From positions 942,501-1,006,500 of the forward strand of contig JAGUCH010000002.1 of NCBI GenBank assembly GCA_019096065.1: a stretch of 64,000 nucleotides of DNA, read 5' to 3'. The notes under the pieces are model-generated. The model saw only the letters and a list, made by a program, of their open reading frames with translations. It searched no databases and was not told where the DNA came from. The DNA comes from Paracyclopina nana. Lineage: Eukaryota > Arthropoda > Copepoda > Cyclopoida > Cyclopettidae. Below, in pieces: positions 22,500 through 34,800 of this stretch (its first letter is position 1; each line of letters begins with the position of its first letter). The position numbers and the translations under genes were made by a program.

Positions 22500-25185
22500 A
22501 TGAAGTGGTTGACCACTTTGATGCTTTGCATTTATGGTGCTTCTGCTGCCATTCCAGCAAGGGACAAAAAGCAGTTTCCCATCACCCTTTTCAGTGTGGT
22601 TTCATTTCCCAATGAGTATTAAAAAAACTGTTATATATTATTTTTATGTTAATACATTTATGTTTTTCAGCCCTTGTGTCACAAATGCTGATAAAACTCT
22701 GATGGGCACCTGTTTGTCCTCAGATGAATGTTCTTCAAAAGGTGGCAAAAATGATGGAAATTGTGCATCAGGATTTGGTGTTTGCTGCCTTTTCACGTAA
22801 AAAACTATTTTTGTCATGGTTAAATGAAAATATTGATAAATTTTACTTATGTAGCAAAGATGCTTGTGGATCTACTGTTACCATGAATGGGACTTATATC
22901 CAAAATCCTGGATTTTCTTCAGGGTTTGCCCTCACTGCAGCAACCACATGCACATACAACTTGGCTGGCAATAGTGGTAATTATCATTACTAACACCCTT
23001 CAACTTAAAAGTTGGAAATTGAAACTTTGATTCTTCTTTTTTACAGATATTTGCCAAATCAGGTAACTCAAAAAAATCATAAAAACAATGGGGATAAGAA
23101 ATCAGTAGACATGATAGTGTTTGAGGGTGAAGTTACTTAGACCTAAAATGAGGTGGGTTTAAGGATCTAAAATGTGGGTGGATTTTAAAAAGCCTACACT
23201 TTATGGAGCCTGGGTATTAAGATGGTATTAAGTTATTCTTGAGCTTTCAGATACATTAAAAGGCCTGGGGTTTATAATGTACCAATTTTTAGACATCTCT
23301 ATCACAACTTATGATAATCAATTAAAGTTTTTTCCAATTACGTGCCTTTTATTAAATTTCTCATTGAGAAATGTAACTATTTCTAATTGAACAAAATATG
23401 ACATTCCCCAATGAGAAATCTTTCCTGGAGAGTTACATGTAAAAGCCCAGTTGATCAGTCCTATAAACCAAGTTGATTAGATATTACAACCAAGTTGATT
23501 AGATCTTTTAATCAAGTTGATTAGATCTTATTACCAAGTAGACCAGATCCTAAAATCATGAGGATTAGATCTTACAAGCCAGGTATATTGAAATAATGGA
23601 TTTTCAAAAACCAGGAACATAAAATGAATTTAAAGGACTGTCCCAGCATCCAAATATTAAAACTAGGAAATGTGTATTTTTACAACCTATTTCTGTTGGC
23701 CTTTATGACGTCTCCCTAGATAAGTTATTCAATGCTTGAAATCAACATCTATGCTTGAACATTTTAATAGCTGCATCAGTATGGCTCTTTTTTACATTTT
23801 AGGCTGGATTTCAACAATTTTGGCATTGCTGCCCCAACTGCTGCCAATGGTGCTTGTGCCACAGATAACTTCCAGCTTGCAGGCCAATCTGGAAAGAATC
23901 CTCCCCAAATTTGTGGAAACAACAATGGAGAGCACAGTAAATACACAATTCTGCACTTTATGCATGTAGCTTACATCCTCATTTTACATTCAAAGTGTAC
24001 TTGGAAACAAGCAAGTCCACACAAGCTTCCACTGCTACATTCACCCTCAATGGAGCTGTTGTTGCAACCAGAACCTGGAGAATCAAGGTTTCTTTCATTG
24101 AATGCATCAGTGAGTGGAAGTAAGTGCAAAAAAATCAACCCAATTTTTTTAACATTAAAGCACTTTCACAATTTCAAAGGGCCCCAAGTGGTTGCACAAA
24201 ATGGTTCACTGGCACAAGTTTCATGGGTGTCAAGTCATACAACTTTGCTGGTCAACAAATGCTGATTAACCAGTTCTACACCACTTGTGTACGCAGAGAA
24301 CAAGGTATACATTTTTAGTGTCTCAAATCTTCATTTAGCCAACAATGGTTCAATAAGCAATTGGAGGGACAAACTTTCTCGGTAGATGGCGCTTTTCGAG
24401 CAAGTATTTTTGGAAAAACTGTCACACGCAAAACTTGTCACGTGATTACAAGCGGCAATTTGATTGGCTGATCGGCAAAACCAGGCTAGAATAATATGGT
24501 TTGATCAATGAAAAGCTCCAAAATTTGCGTGAATTGCATATGGATTTTATGACTTGAAAAGGTCCCATTTTATCCGTAGATTATGTCATATTAATGAAGT
24601 TTTCGACTCAAGCGCTCCCAAAGCAAAACAATTGCCAATTTTTCCTCGTATATGTATCGCTGCCATTCCAAATGTACTTGCTCAAGTTGCCGCACTAGAT
24701 GGCGCTGTGAATCTAACGACTTTACACCTTTGGCTTATTTAAGATGTAGTCTTTGAAAAATTATTAAAATATCTCAGGACTAATTTGATGGGTGTTTTTC
24801 ATAGGCTTTTGTGGCATTGAGTGGCAAGTGAGCACTGTGGCCATGCCAGCTCCATTTTTGCTTGGCGCTGGTGGTGCCACAGCTTTGAACACTCTGGTTG
24901 GTTGTGCCTTGTCTCATGTCATCATTCCTGCCACAACTTTGGATACTGGAGCAGCTCGTGGCACTGATTTGTTCTGTGGAGGCTTCTTGAACACTGAAAC
25001 GGCTGCCACTTCCAGCTCCATTGTCAGAAGTAAGTTTTTAAATTAATGTATCTATGAGTAATTTTAAAATGTTTTTGCTTACCTTAGGTAATGCTGACAC
25101 CTTCACTTTGAGGACTTTTAGCAGCGCTGCAGCCCAAGGTGCAATCACTGGCTACAATCTTGACTACTTCCAAGTGCCATGCTAA
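22500..25185 (+). CDS. secreted CUB-like domain protein (9 exons, 361 aa)
   Basis: Paralogue of the divergent minus-strand gene. Exons: 22500-22615, 22671-22796, 22855-22976, 23047-23062, 23803-23936, 23996-24119, 24180-24304, 24805-25029, 25088-25185, all GT-AG and in frame. Signal peptide MKWLTTLMLCIYGASAA is followed by a Cys-rich segment (GTCLSSDECSSKGG...CASGFGVCC). The CUB-like core has ACGSTVTMNGTYIQNPGF, CTYNLAG, CQIRLDFNNF, GACATDNFQL, ICGNNNGEH and RTWRIKVSFIEC; the C-terminus is GYNLDYFQVPC. Exon 4 is a 16-nt microexon carrying the conserved DICQIR, which supports it. Introns 4 and 7 contain a short tandem repeat and a 380-bp dispersed element. Confidence 0.85.
23449..23590. repeat. 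about five 33-bp units in CUB-like intron 4
   Basis: AAGTTGATTAGATCTTA recurs with CCAAGTTGATTAGAT variants at about 33-bp spacing. Intronic. Confidence 0.75.
24361..24740 (+). mobile_element. dispersed 380-bp element, copy B
   Basis: Lies in intron 7 of the plus-strand CUB-like gene. It matches copies at 15074 and 34801 along its length, including TAGATGGCGCTTTTC near the start and TAGATGGCGCTGTGAAT near the end. Confidence 0.8.
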
Positions 25186-25654
25186 AAATGTTTTGAATCC
25201 ATTATAGTCATTATCTTCAATAATGTTATACCATCAATTATTAGGTATTGTTGACCGTTCTCACTGCTCACTTTGGAATATACATGAACTGCTGCAAGAG
25301 ATTCTCGCATTCCTTTCTTTTATGCTTTTTAGCTCAAGAGTTTTTTATTGCATAAAATCAGTCAGAATGAACATAACATTGATTGACAACCTTAATTAAG
25401 ATAGGCCATGCCCTCAATTTTTTAATTATCAGCATTCAATTTCAAATTGAAATGTTGGCATTTTAGTTGCAACTCTAGAGTTTTTAATAGCATTTCGCAA
25501 AGTATACTAAACAAATTCAGGAAGCATTTTCGACATGAAATATGAAAATTGTTTATTAGCAAAAGCGAAGCCTGTTTTTGCAGCGTAGTGCAAAAATTAC
25601 GCCAAAAATGCATTCAATAAGCAATATGAAACAAGAAAATTGTTGAAAAATTCA

Positions 25655-25970
25655 ACTGGACCAACTCTGAGGTGTGTGGACGATTACAAACGAAATGAGC
25701 TAGAAACTGGACCAACTCATGGCAGACCATGACAGTGACCAACAAAACATATCTAGAATTGGACCAACTCATGACAGACAATGACCAAAAAAGCATACCT
25801 GGAAATGGACCAACTCATGAAAGACAATGATCAATAAAACATACATGGAATCGGACCAACTCATGACTGAGAGACCATACTTATCATTAAGTCAATGACT
25901 ACTATAACAAATCTAAAACTGGGCCAAATCATGAAAGACCAATGCATAAAAAACATTTTTGTCAGCTTGG
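25655..25970. repeat. tandem array of GGACCAACTCATG units
   Basis: Units of about 60 bp: GGACCAACTCATGACAGACA then AATGACCAA and a variable spacer, five or more copies. Related words recur at 27.3-27.7 kb. Confidence 0.75.
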
Positions 25971-26135
25971 CGGTGGGTTCACTACATACGGCAGTGAAGC
26001 GAAAATCCCTGTATTTCGCTGAGATTTGGCGTGCGCTCGCATCCACCGTACAATAATGGATTTTTTTCGTCACATGTGAAGAAATAATGTTCATTATTGT
26101 ACAGTTGGCAGCTTGAGAGTTCTTCTTCAATTAAA

Positions 26136-26206
26136 AAAAGACTTGACCAGGATTCGAACCTAGGTCGGCTGGGTGAAGGGCTAGCACTATGCCAATGTAC
26201 TACCTG
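26136..26206 (-). repeat. tRNA-like fragment or SINE head
   Basis: On the minus strand GGTTCGAATCC fits an RNA polymerase III B box, and GTAGTACATTGGC upstream resembles an A box at tRNA-like spacing. The anticodon stem does not pair, so it is not a functional tRNA. A tRNA-derived SINE or tRNA pseudogene is more likely. Confidence 0.4.
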
Positions 26207-26510
26207 AATTATCATATTTTATTGCAAATTCTGGCATATTAAAAAATGATTACTTTCTGTTCGAAATAACTCCTAATCACGTAATTCAATTTTTTTCTGT
26301 CAGAAGCCCTTCCATAGCATAGTTAGACCGCGTGTTTAGCTAATAACAGTCTTCTATTAACATTCTCATTTTAGAAAAAGTCTTTTCCACTTTTATTTAA
26401 GAAAAATCTGCAAAAATTCTTTTTTTTAAAAAGTTTTCTAGTCATCTTTGTAGAAAAAACTTAAATTGATCTTGCTAAAAAAGAATGGAATTTATCATCT
26501 TATCTTCTCC

Positions 26511-26850
26511 AAGGTACTTTGGAAACTCATAACTCAGTAAGTATTGAGCCGATTGGAACCAAATTTGGAGGGATTCATAAGAGCGTATTGAAGAATCTTC
26601 ATGCCAATTTTCATCCGGATCGTAGATCTCTAAGGAGGTTGCTGATTTTTCTCCTTTGCTTAACTGATTTGCCTCACTTACAGTAAGGCGGCCTTAGCGT
26701 CCTCCAATCCGGATGAAAATTGGCATGAAGATTCTTCTATACGTCCTTATAAATTCCTCCAAATTTGGTTCCAGTCGGACGAGTAGATGCTGAGATATAA
26801 GAGCGCAAAGTGCCTTTCTTACCTTATAAAAATGTTTATGAGAACAAGCT
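26511..26850. mobile_element. foldback element, copy 1
   Basis: Two arms around TTCATGCCAATTTTCATCCG and its inverse form a long imperfect stem. The outer end TTTATGAGAACAAGCT matches the terminus of the related element at 30.16-30.55 kb, which has the opposite orientation. Confidence 0.7.
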
Positions 26851-27076
26851 AAATTCGTCATTTTGGTGCTTTTGGAAAAATTCTGGCTAAATATCCCCGT
26901 AAAAATATCTGGTTACCCTTCAAGTGCTGAGCTCTTGCTGGAGATGCGCGTGCGGGATTGACCGCAGAGTTTGACCTGCAACTGAGCTATCTTTTTTGAG
27001 GCTATTTTCTGGATTAAATAAATGAAATTTTAGCATTTAAAAGTAATTTAGGGATTCAGAACCGTCACGAAGCTGA

Positions 27077-27246
27077 CAAAAATGTCAATACTGTCCTGAT
27101 GACTCGTCCATATAGGGTTTTTCGCTTATTCGTAGTAAAATTCCAGATCACTCGTGGCTTCGCCACTCGATGATCTTTCATTTGACTACTCATGAGCGAA
27201 AAACCCTATATGGACTCGTCATCAGGACAGTATTGTTACATTTTTG
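27077..27246. repeat. inverted repeat, arms about 50 bp
   Basis: AATACTGTCCTGATGA...CCATATAGGGTTTTTCGC is repeated in inverse at 27194-27246 with few mismatches. The centre holds smaller palindromes. Probable foldback or MITE. Confidence 0.7.
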
Positions 27247-29040
27247 GAAGTAGGCTCACACGTGAAAACCATGACCATGACCAAAAAAGTCGTCTCTGGA
27301 TACGGACCAAATTACCTCGGACCAACGAACCATTCCCACCACAAACTCTACATTTCTTTAAGTTGTCCAACTCGAGATAGATAATAAGAATTGACACACC
27401 TTAAATTTGACCAACCTGAGCTTACGACAATGACCAACTAAATGCAGACTTGGACACGAACCAACTCCCATAATACAACCTAAAATAAGCCAGATTTGGT
27501 TTAATTGACTAAGTCACCATAACTGACACTCAATAACAACAGTTGGTCTTAGTACGGATCATTCATTGAGTTGCCTAACATTTTCACGAGAAACTTGGTT
27601 GGAAAATCAGTTGGTCCTAGTCCGTCATCTAAGTTGTCTTGGCAAAGGTACAAACCGTTACAGTTGGTCCACGAGTTCGTGACAATAGTTGGTCCATGAA
27701 AAGGAGCCCTAAAATATTCCATTAATTATCCTTCAATTTCGCGCAGCTTTGAGAAATTCAATATAAATCATCAGAAGCCAAAATAAACATTTTGATCTCA
27801 CTTTTAAGATACGATTGTTCGGCGCAACTTTTATTAAACAAATAATGTCAAAATCTGTCATTGTTGCTCAAAATCCAGAATATTGTTACTGCGAATAGAT
27901 TTCCTGCTAATTTGCTTCTAAAATAGTGAAAAACTTTGAAAAAAATTCATGAAAGCTTAATTCATCCACGAAAAAATACTAAATCAATAACTGCACTTCA
28001 AAAGATGAAGGGATTCCAAAAACAAGTTTTTTCAACAATCCATTTCACATTTTTTTGGTTTGGAATGTTGACAAGTTGAGACAATCTGATAAATTAATAA
28101 AAAATTAATTGGTCATTCGACATAATTCTCCGCCTAAAATTGTCGCTGATAATGATTCAGGTTTTTGCCTCAATTTCACTTTGAATTTCACATTTTTTCA
28201 GCAAATGAAAATAAGCTACCATCCAGAGGTAATTAGACGTCCAAAGCAATAAAAAATCACCTTGAATTACTCGAGCACACAGCATAATTTATTTGATGAA
28301 AAAACAATGTAAAAGAGTAATCAAACATGTAAAAAAGCGACAAGCTCTCAAACAAAAAGAAGTGAAACTTGGGAGAAAATCTATGAAAAGGTTCGAAAAA
28401 TGACCAAATCAAGTGAAACGAGCATACAAATCTGAAGCACTAGTAAAAAAGCCTTTTGGCGAGGCCAAAGTTTGAACTAATACATAATTTCTTAGACAAA
28501 AACCAGCTTTATGTAACTAGGCTTAGGAAATTGCTCCAAATGCATCCAGACCGGCAAAAAATGTTCCGCTCAGCTGCTGAGTCGAATTAGTTTTCAAAAA
28601 AGAAGAAGTTTTCGTATATTTCTGGAAACTATTTTAAAATCTATTTTAAAATTGAAAAGACATTAACAAAAAACTGAGAAAATGACACGAATTATATAAA
28701 TAAAAAACTGTCAGTGAAAAAAAATTTCTTAAGTGCCCCAAATAATTATTTTTTGTGTCTAAATAATTTTATTTGTGTCCAAAGTAACTATTCTAGCGAT
28801 CAAAATAACTATTTTTTGTGTCTAAATAATTTTAATTAGTGTCCAAAATAATTATTTTTGGAGCCCGAAATAATTATTTTTTTGGTCCATAGTAATTAAT
28901 TTTTGGTCTAACGTAATTTTTCATTGTAGATGAACTTCACATCTGGGTACGCTTCAACCCCGAATATTTATTTAGTTATTAGAGTGTTTACTTCAGACCC
29001 TTTTTTGATATGAGTGTCAGTTCAAGATCTTCTTGGCGCG

Positions 29041-32000
29041 ATGACAAACTCTCTAAATACTCATGATGATACCAGCCCACTTCTTGGGAATAACGAGGAC
29101 CTCGAAAATGGCCAAGAATGTACTGAAGAGGATCAGCCAGAGCTGGAAGGAAACTCCAATAACACCAGCCCTGATTCAGTCAGCCAAACTAGCAATGAAA
29201 ACTGCGTTACAGCTGGGTAACTTTAAATTAACTAAATAATTGCAATTGAGAACCTAAATTATTCCTTGAAAAAATATGATTATTAAAAAAGCTGTAGCTT
29301 TTGCATGAATAGGAGCAAATTCGTCCAATTTATCAAAGTGAATAAAGACTAGCTCAAAAAATACTGAACTTGCCTAATTTTGCGTTAATATCCTCTTAAT
29401 TCCTCTTTTGGATAATTTTCACCTCAAAAAGTCCTTTTTGCCCAATCACACATGAATGAATTACTCCAAATAGTTATTTTAGCAAAATCTTCTACTACAA
29501 TTGGTAAGGATATAATATAAAAAAATGATGACGAAAAAGCTGATTATTACACTATGCTTTCTAGGATAAAAAAGTTTTCAACTGAATTTTTTGAAATTAA
29601 CAATTTTTAGTGACATTTTTTTATGTTTTTTTAAAAACTAGTCTAGTTTTTAATGCTACTCATTAAATGAAAAGTATTGAGAGCTTTCCAGTGAACTAGA
29701 GAAAATTGGCCCGAAAAGTGAGATCATTTTTTCGGATCAGACTTTAGCTTGTTCTCATAAACATTTCTATAAGGTAAGCAAGGCACTTTGCGCGCTTATA
29801 TCTCAGCATCTACTCGTCTGATTGGAACCAAATTTGGTGGAATTCATAAGGACGTATTGAAGAATCTTCATGCCAATTTTCATCCGGATTGGAGGACGCT
29901 AAGGCCGCCTTACTGAAAGTGAGGCAAATCAGTTAAGCAAATGATGACGAAAAAGCTGATTATTACACTATGCTTTCTAGGATAAAAAAGTTTTCAACTG
30001 AATTTTTTGAAATTAACAATTTTTAGTGACATTTTTTTATGTTTTTTTAAAAACTAGTCTAGTTTTTAATGCTACTCATTAAATGAAAAGTATTGAGAGC
30101 TTTCCAGTGAACTAGAGAAAATTGGCCCGAAAAGTGAGATCATTTTTTCGGATCAGACTTTAGCTTGTTCTCATAAACATTTCTATAAGGTAAGCAAGGC
30201 ACTTTGCGCGCTTATATCTCAGCATCTACTCGTCTGATTGGAACCAAATTTGGTGGAATTCATAAGGACGTATTGAAGAATCTTCATGCCAATTTTCATC
30301 CGGATTGGAGGACGCTAAGGCCGCCTTACTGAAAGTGAGGCAAATCAGTTAAGCAAAGGAGAAAAATCAGCCACCTCCTTTGAGACCTCCGATCCGGATG
30401 AAAATTGGTATGACGATTCTTCAATACGCTCTTATGAATCCCTCCAAATTTGGTTCCAATCGGCTCAATACTTACTGAGTTATGAGCTTCCAAAGTGCCT
30501 TGCTTTGCTTACCGCCTGCCTTACTGAGTTTTATGAGAACAAGCTTTTATGCTCAAAGTGTTAGCACCGCACAAAACTGATGAGTGACAAATGTAAGTTT
30601 CATAATAAAACTGATGATTGAATTTTGCCACATCTCATCATCAAAATAATTAGAAACTTTGAAAAAATCACATAAATCCATTTTTATAAAAATAAGTGAG
30701 TTTTTGCCATTATGTAACAATTTCTAGAAAATTGAATGACTTGAAGAAATCATTTTCCAATAAAAATTAACCTATAGATCATAAGTAAAAAAAGGCTTTT
30801 TTCCCTTTTTTGAAAAATGATCCTACATAACGTTAAAGGGCTTTTTGAGAGCTTTTAAATAATGGGGGGCGTTAACTGAAAAAGGAACATTGATCATAGT
30901 AGTTCCTTTTTCAGTTAATGCACCCCCATACTGAAAACATCCCTAGAAGCATTGATTTGCATTGTGGGGTAGAGCAAAAGTCTAACAAAAACAAGCAATT
31001 CTTGTAATGAGCTCAGTAGAATTATCCAAAATTGTTTTTTATCCTCAGATGCTCTAATGGTCAGCTGAATTGGCTGTTGAAGCCATGGGATGTTTTCAAG
31101 GCTTCAGACAGTTTTTACCAAGTGATTGGTGGGGCTTTTGCCCTCATAGCTGGTTGCTGTTTCACTGGAAGTGATTTTGTCTTGCAAGAATTCCGGCTGG
31201 ATTATGTGGAAGTTTTACTCATGCGATGCTTTCTGCAAATTGTCTCCAATGCCATATTCATGAAGGCCAAAGGCTACCAATTTTGGCCCACGGCAGCCAC
31301 AAACAAGGCCAAACTTTTCATGATTCTAAATGTGAGCATTGCAAACTCTTGAAAAAAATTTGGTCCTACCTTCAAAGAGTTCCTTTTTTTCAGTCAATTT
31401 TCTCGGCTTTGAGGATGGTTTGCATCTACTCCTCCTTGCTTTTACTTCCACTCGGAGATGCTATCACTATTTTCTTCACAATTCCATTGTTCACCATGGT
31501 TTTTGCTTTCATTTTCCTGAGGTAATTCACACTTTTTCCATCAAAAGACACTTTTCTGTTATAAAACACGTTTTCTATCAAAAAGACAACTTTTTCTGTC
31601 TAAAAGACAACTTTTTCTGTCAAAAAGACAACTTTTTATGTCTAAAAGACAACTTTTTCTGTCAAACAGACAACTTTTTCTGTCAAAAAGACAACTTTTA
31701 CTGTCAAAAAAAAACCACTTCTGTCAAGACGGTTTTACCGACAAAAAGACACTTTTTCTGTCAAAAAGACAACTTTTTCTGTCAAAAAGACAACTTTTTC
31801 TGTCAAAAAGACAACTTTTTCTGTCAAAAAGACAACTTTTTCTGTCAAAAAGACAACTTTTACTTAAAAAACACTTCTGTCAAGACACTTTTTCTGACAA
31901 AAAGACACTTTTTCTGACAAAAAGACACTTTTTCTGACAAAAAGACACTTTTTCTGACAAAAAGACACTTTTTCTGACAAAAAGACACTTTTTCTGACAA

Positions 32001-33471
32001 AAAGACACTTTTTCAGTCAAAAGACACTTTTTCAGTCAAAAGACACCTTTTCAGTCAAAAGACATTTTTTCAGTCAAAAGACACTGTTTCAGTCAAAAGA
32101 CACTTTTTCAGTCAAAAGACACTTTTTCAGTCAAAAGACACTTTTTCAGTCAAAAGACACTTTTTCAGTCAAAAGACACTTTTTCAGTCAAAAGATACTT
32201 TTTCACTCAAAAGACACTTTTTATGTTATAAGACACTTTATTAGTCAAAAGACACTTTTTCAGTCAAAAGACACTTTTTCTGTTATAAGACACTTTTTCA
32301 GTCAAAAGACACTTTTTCTGTTATAAGACACTTTTTCAGTCAAAAGACACCAAATGCCATTTTTTGAAGAGCCACTCATTTAGGTCAAATTGAACATTTT
32401 TTTCAGGACTCCAATTAAGTTGTGGAAAGTGACTTTTGGCTTTTTCCTGATGCTCGGCATTGTTTTGATTGTGAGGCCACCATTCCTTTTCTCTCCAGAT
32501 GAATCTGGCATTTCAGCTGACATTTTCCCCGTTCTCCCATTCTGGAGCGAAAATGATGAGCCTGTCATGGCTCTTGGTAAATTTCTGCCAAATTGCAAAA
32601 TGAAAAAAATTGTCATTACATTTTTCCAAAGGCTTGTCTGAAGATGAACATACTCATTTGTATTATTTTGGAGTCCTTTTGGCCTTGGGAGTGGCCCTTT
32701 TTGGAGCCTTGGCCAATATGGCCGTGGCTGTGTGTGGATCCAATGTGGACTCATCTGTGCTCATTTTCTACTGTGGAATCATCTGTATTCCAGTGGGGCT
32801 GGTCGCGTCCAGCTTCGATCCCCACCAGAGATTCATCTCGCGAGAAATTGTCAACATTCCTGCAAGCGAATGGGGAGAGCTGATATTACAATGTAACTTT
32901 AAAATTCATGCTTTTATATTATTAGAGTATATCAAAAAGTAGTATTTCAAGTAAAATTAATCCTCCTAAGCTGAGCAGTGAATTAAAAAAAAATTAGTAA
33001 CACAGTTTATTTTGGTTTTTGAGTACTTGAAACTTAACTTTCCAAATCGTGTAGATGATTTCAGTTTTTTTAATTAATTTTAAATAGTCAAATTTTAGAG
33101 TTTGCCTTAGTTGAGTTTTTCTCAAGTTTCCAAGAGTGTTCTCATGTCATTGTTTATTTTCTTTCAGCTTCTTTATCATTGAGTGGAACAATTTTGGTCA
33201 CGTTATCCATCAAGATGGCCAATCCAATTGTCTCCAGTGTTCTGACTCCAGTTGTGGAAATTGTCTTGGGCTACATCATTCAGACAACAGTGATGGGAGA
33301 TGTAACTATTTATTTCTTTTTTTTAATTCTTAAAATAAAATATATTCTTCTTAGACTCCAGATGCAATGGCTGTGAGTGGGGCCACAATTGTGATTGCAA
33401 GTGTTGTGGGCATCACCCTGGAAAAGCTGTGTGTCTCCAAGATTCCAGAAGGATGTAGAAACTATTGGTGA
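29041..33471 (+). CDS. SLC35G1: SLC35G1-like EamA/DMT-family transporter (7 exons, 422 aa)
   Basis: Multi-pass membrane protein of the drug/metabolite transporter superfamily; substrate not established from sequence. Exons: 29041-29216, 31049-31331, 31394-31521, 32407-32576, 32632-32892, 33168-33301, 33355-33471, all GT-AG and in frame. The N-terminal 58 residues are acidic and soluble. Hydrophobic segments follow from GGAFALIAGCCFTGSDFVLQ to GATIVIASVVGITLEKL, about ten helices. LIVRPPFLFSPDESG in exon 4 closely matches the remembered vertebrate SLC35G1 motif LIVRPPFLF. The start chosen is ATG 29041. An upstream ATG at 29010 in another frame terminates at 29066 and overlaps it. AATAAA occurs at 33504. 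Intron 1 contains duplicated repeats and intron 3 an 800-bp minisatellite. Confidence 0.85.
29525..30361. repeat. 416-bp direct tandem duplication in intron 1
   Basis: The segment starting ATGATGACGAAAAAGCTGAT at 29525 restarts at 29941 and is nearly identical over its whole length, so the duplication is recent. Each copy includes half of a foldback element. Confidence 0.85.
30160..30550. mobile_element. foldback element, copy 2
   Basis: Bounded by GCTTGTTCTCATAAA and its inverse TTTTATGAGAACAAGC. Internal arms around AATCTTCATGCCAATTTTC and its inverse form a stem longer than 100 bp. Same family as 26511-26850, inverted. Confidence 0.75.
31540..32355. repeat. minisatellite of about 20 bp units in SLC35G1-like intron 3
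   Basis: Units drift from CTGTCAAAAAGACAACTTTT through CTGACAAAAAGACACTTTTT to CAGTCAAAAGACACTTTTT over about 800 bp, more than 35 copies. Long open frames inside (a repeating CQKDNFF peptide) reflect the unit, not a gene. Confidence 0.95.
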
Positions 33472-33977
33472 ACTTTAGCCATGATCTGCTTTAGTCAAAC
33501 GTGAATAAAACACCGTTTTCTGTCACTTCTTGCCACGTCATCTCTCACCCCAAAGCAACACGATCTTTACTCTTCATCCAGCTACTAGAACTTGCTTTTT
33601 TCCCCTTAATATTTGTAGCTTAAAAAAAGAGTAAAATCTCCTAAGCCGAGCGTACCTTTGCACGTCCGAGCCATAGCGAGTGCCGTAAATCTTAGATCAA
33701 AGCCTATGACAATTTCCATTAAAGAAAAAATTCTTTGACCCCACAATTGAAGCAAGAATTTCACAAATTAGGCTTCAATAAAGTCTTTATAGAGAAAGAG
33801 GAATGATTGGCATTTTCAGTATGATTTTAAGAAGTGCTCAGTCTTGTTTGTTGAAGAAAAGGAAGTAAGCACTGGTGAGCCAGAGTTGGGAGAATAAAAC
33901 AGGTAAACAAAAAGCCATTCAAGTCCAGTCGCAAGTCAGTCCTTTGCACTAGCAAATCACACCCCAGGTTCATAGCT
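33472..33977. other. intergenic, upstream of the cassette array
   Basis: Contains the SLC35G1-like 3' end and a second AATAAA near 33777. It must hold the promoter of the first cassette if that is transcribed from its own start; no motif is clear. Confidence 0.4.
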
Positions 33978-34368
33978 ATGAAAGCCATCAAGGCAGAGGC
34001 CCTAGTGTCCCACCCCGAGGGAGGTTCCCAGTACTCCTCCGGAAGTGGCAGCAATAGCAACAATTATGTCTCAGATTACTATAGCAGTGGCCAAAGGAGA
34101 CTTCCCATGTCCGATTACTACTATGCCAATAATGCCAGGTCCGGATATGGCCACGGGGGCCATGGAGGCTGCTGTTGTTGTGATGGCAAGGGGGGCTCAG
34201 GGGGTCTCCTTGGGGGTGCAGGGGGGTTGGGGGATGCTGGCCTCTTGGCGGCAGGAGCAGCTGCAGTTGCCCTGCTCTACACTGCCATCACCATGGGAAG
34301 ACGAAGGAAAAGAGCCACCATTGATGACAATGCTGGAAATCGGATCATGGAAGATCTTCTTTGGCAAG
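33978..34368 (+). CDS. variable cassette V1 (alternative first coding exon)
   Basis: First of 22 related cassettes. Its 130 residues run from ATG to a phase-1 donor (CAAG|GTAGGA). The N-terminus is Ser/Tyr/Gly-rich (SDYYYANNARSGYGHGGHGG) with CCCC, then GLLAAGAAAVALLYTAITM as the hydrophobic helix and MGRRRKRA as the basic motif, ending RIMEDLLWQ before the split Gly codon. It lacks the CC-x-x-V-x-DP motif of V5-V16. No signal peptide is visible. Joining to the exon at 57615 keeps the frame. Function unknown. Confidence 0.75.
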
Positions 34369-34800
34369 GTAGGAAAAACACATACAAGAGCGATGGCATA
34401 TTTTTCAAAAAAGCTGCCTTGGAGCTGGGCAAAGCAACTTTGAAGGCTTGCGATACTTCCAATGCCAAATCAGTTGGAATCAATATTTTGTTAATGAGCA
34501 CAATTCTCATATACGCTAAGGTCAAAAGAGCTAAGTTGAGTTGTGATTAAATCTAAGTTTATAATAGGTCACCAATTGACTTAAAAATATTTTTTTTATC
34601 GCTCTTGCAAATCATACTTAATTTGATGTTTAGTGAATGTTGAGCTGTCATTCCTATGGCCTTAAAGAAAATGAGAAATGTGCTCATTACAATAAGATTT
34701 GTTCCAATTGATTCAGAGCTTCATGAACAACAAGCCTTTAAAGTTGCTTTGCTCAGCTTTCAGCAAGCAAAATTGAAAACATGACAACACACTATAAGCC

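Larger units (their letters stand above)
25186..29040. other. 3.8 kb repeat-rich intergenic region
   Basis: No gene supported. Holds a GGACCAACTCATG tandem array, a tRNA-like fragment, a foldback element, a 170-bp inverted repeat, further degenerate GACCAA-rich sequence (27.26-27.7 kb) and AATAATT-rich tracts near 28.7-28.9 kb. Confidence 0.6.

Noticed and set aside
26136..26206. Functional tRNA on the minus strand
   Set aside because: A good B box, but the anticodon stem does not pair and the acceptor arms do not match.
27085..27130. CTGATGA inside an inverted repeat, suggestive of a hammerhead ribozyme
   Set aside because: The required GAAA after stem II and a cleavage triplet in the right place are missing; the word is part of the stem itself.
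31339..31937. Long open frames (99-192 codons) with a CQKDNFF peptide repeat
   Set aside because: They are read-through of a 20-bp minisatellite in an intron; unit drift changes the frame without regard for codons.
31540..32355. Regular repeat resembling a CRISPR array
   Set aside because: Units are contiguous with no unique spacers, and the genome is eukaryotic.
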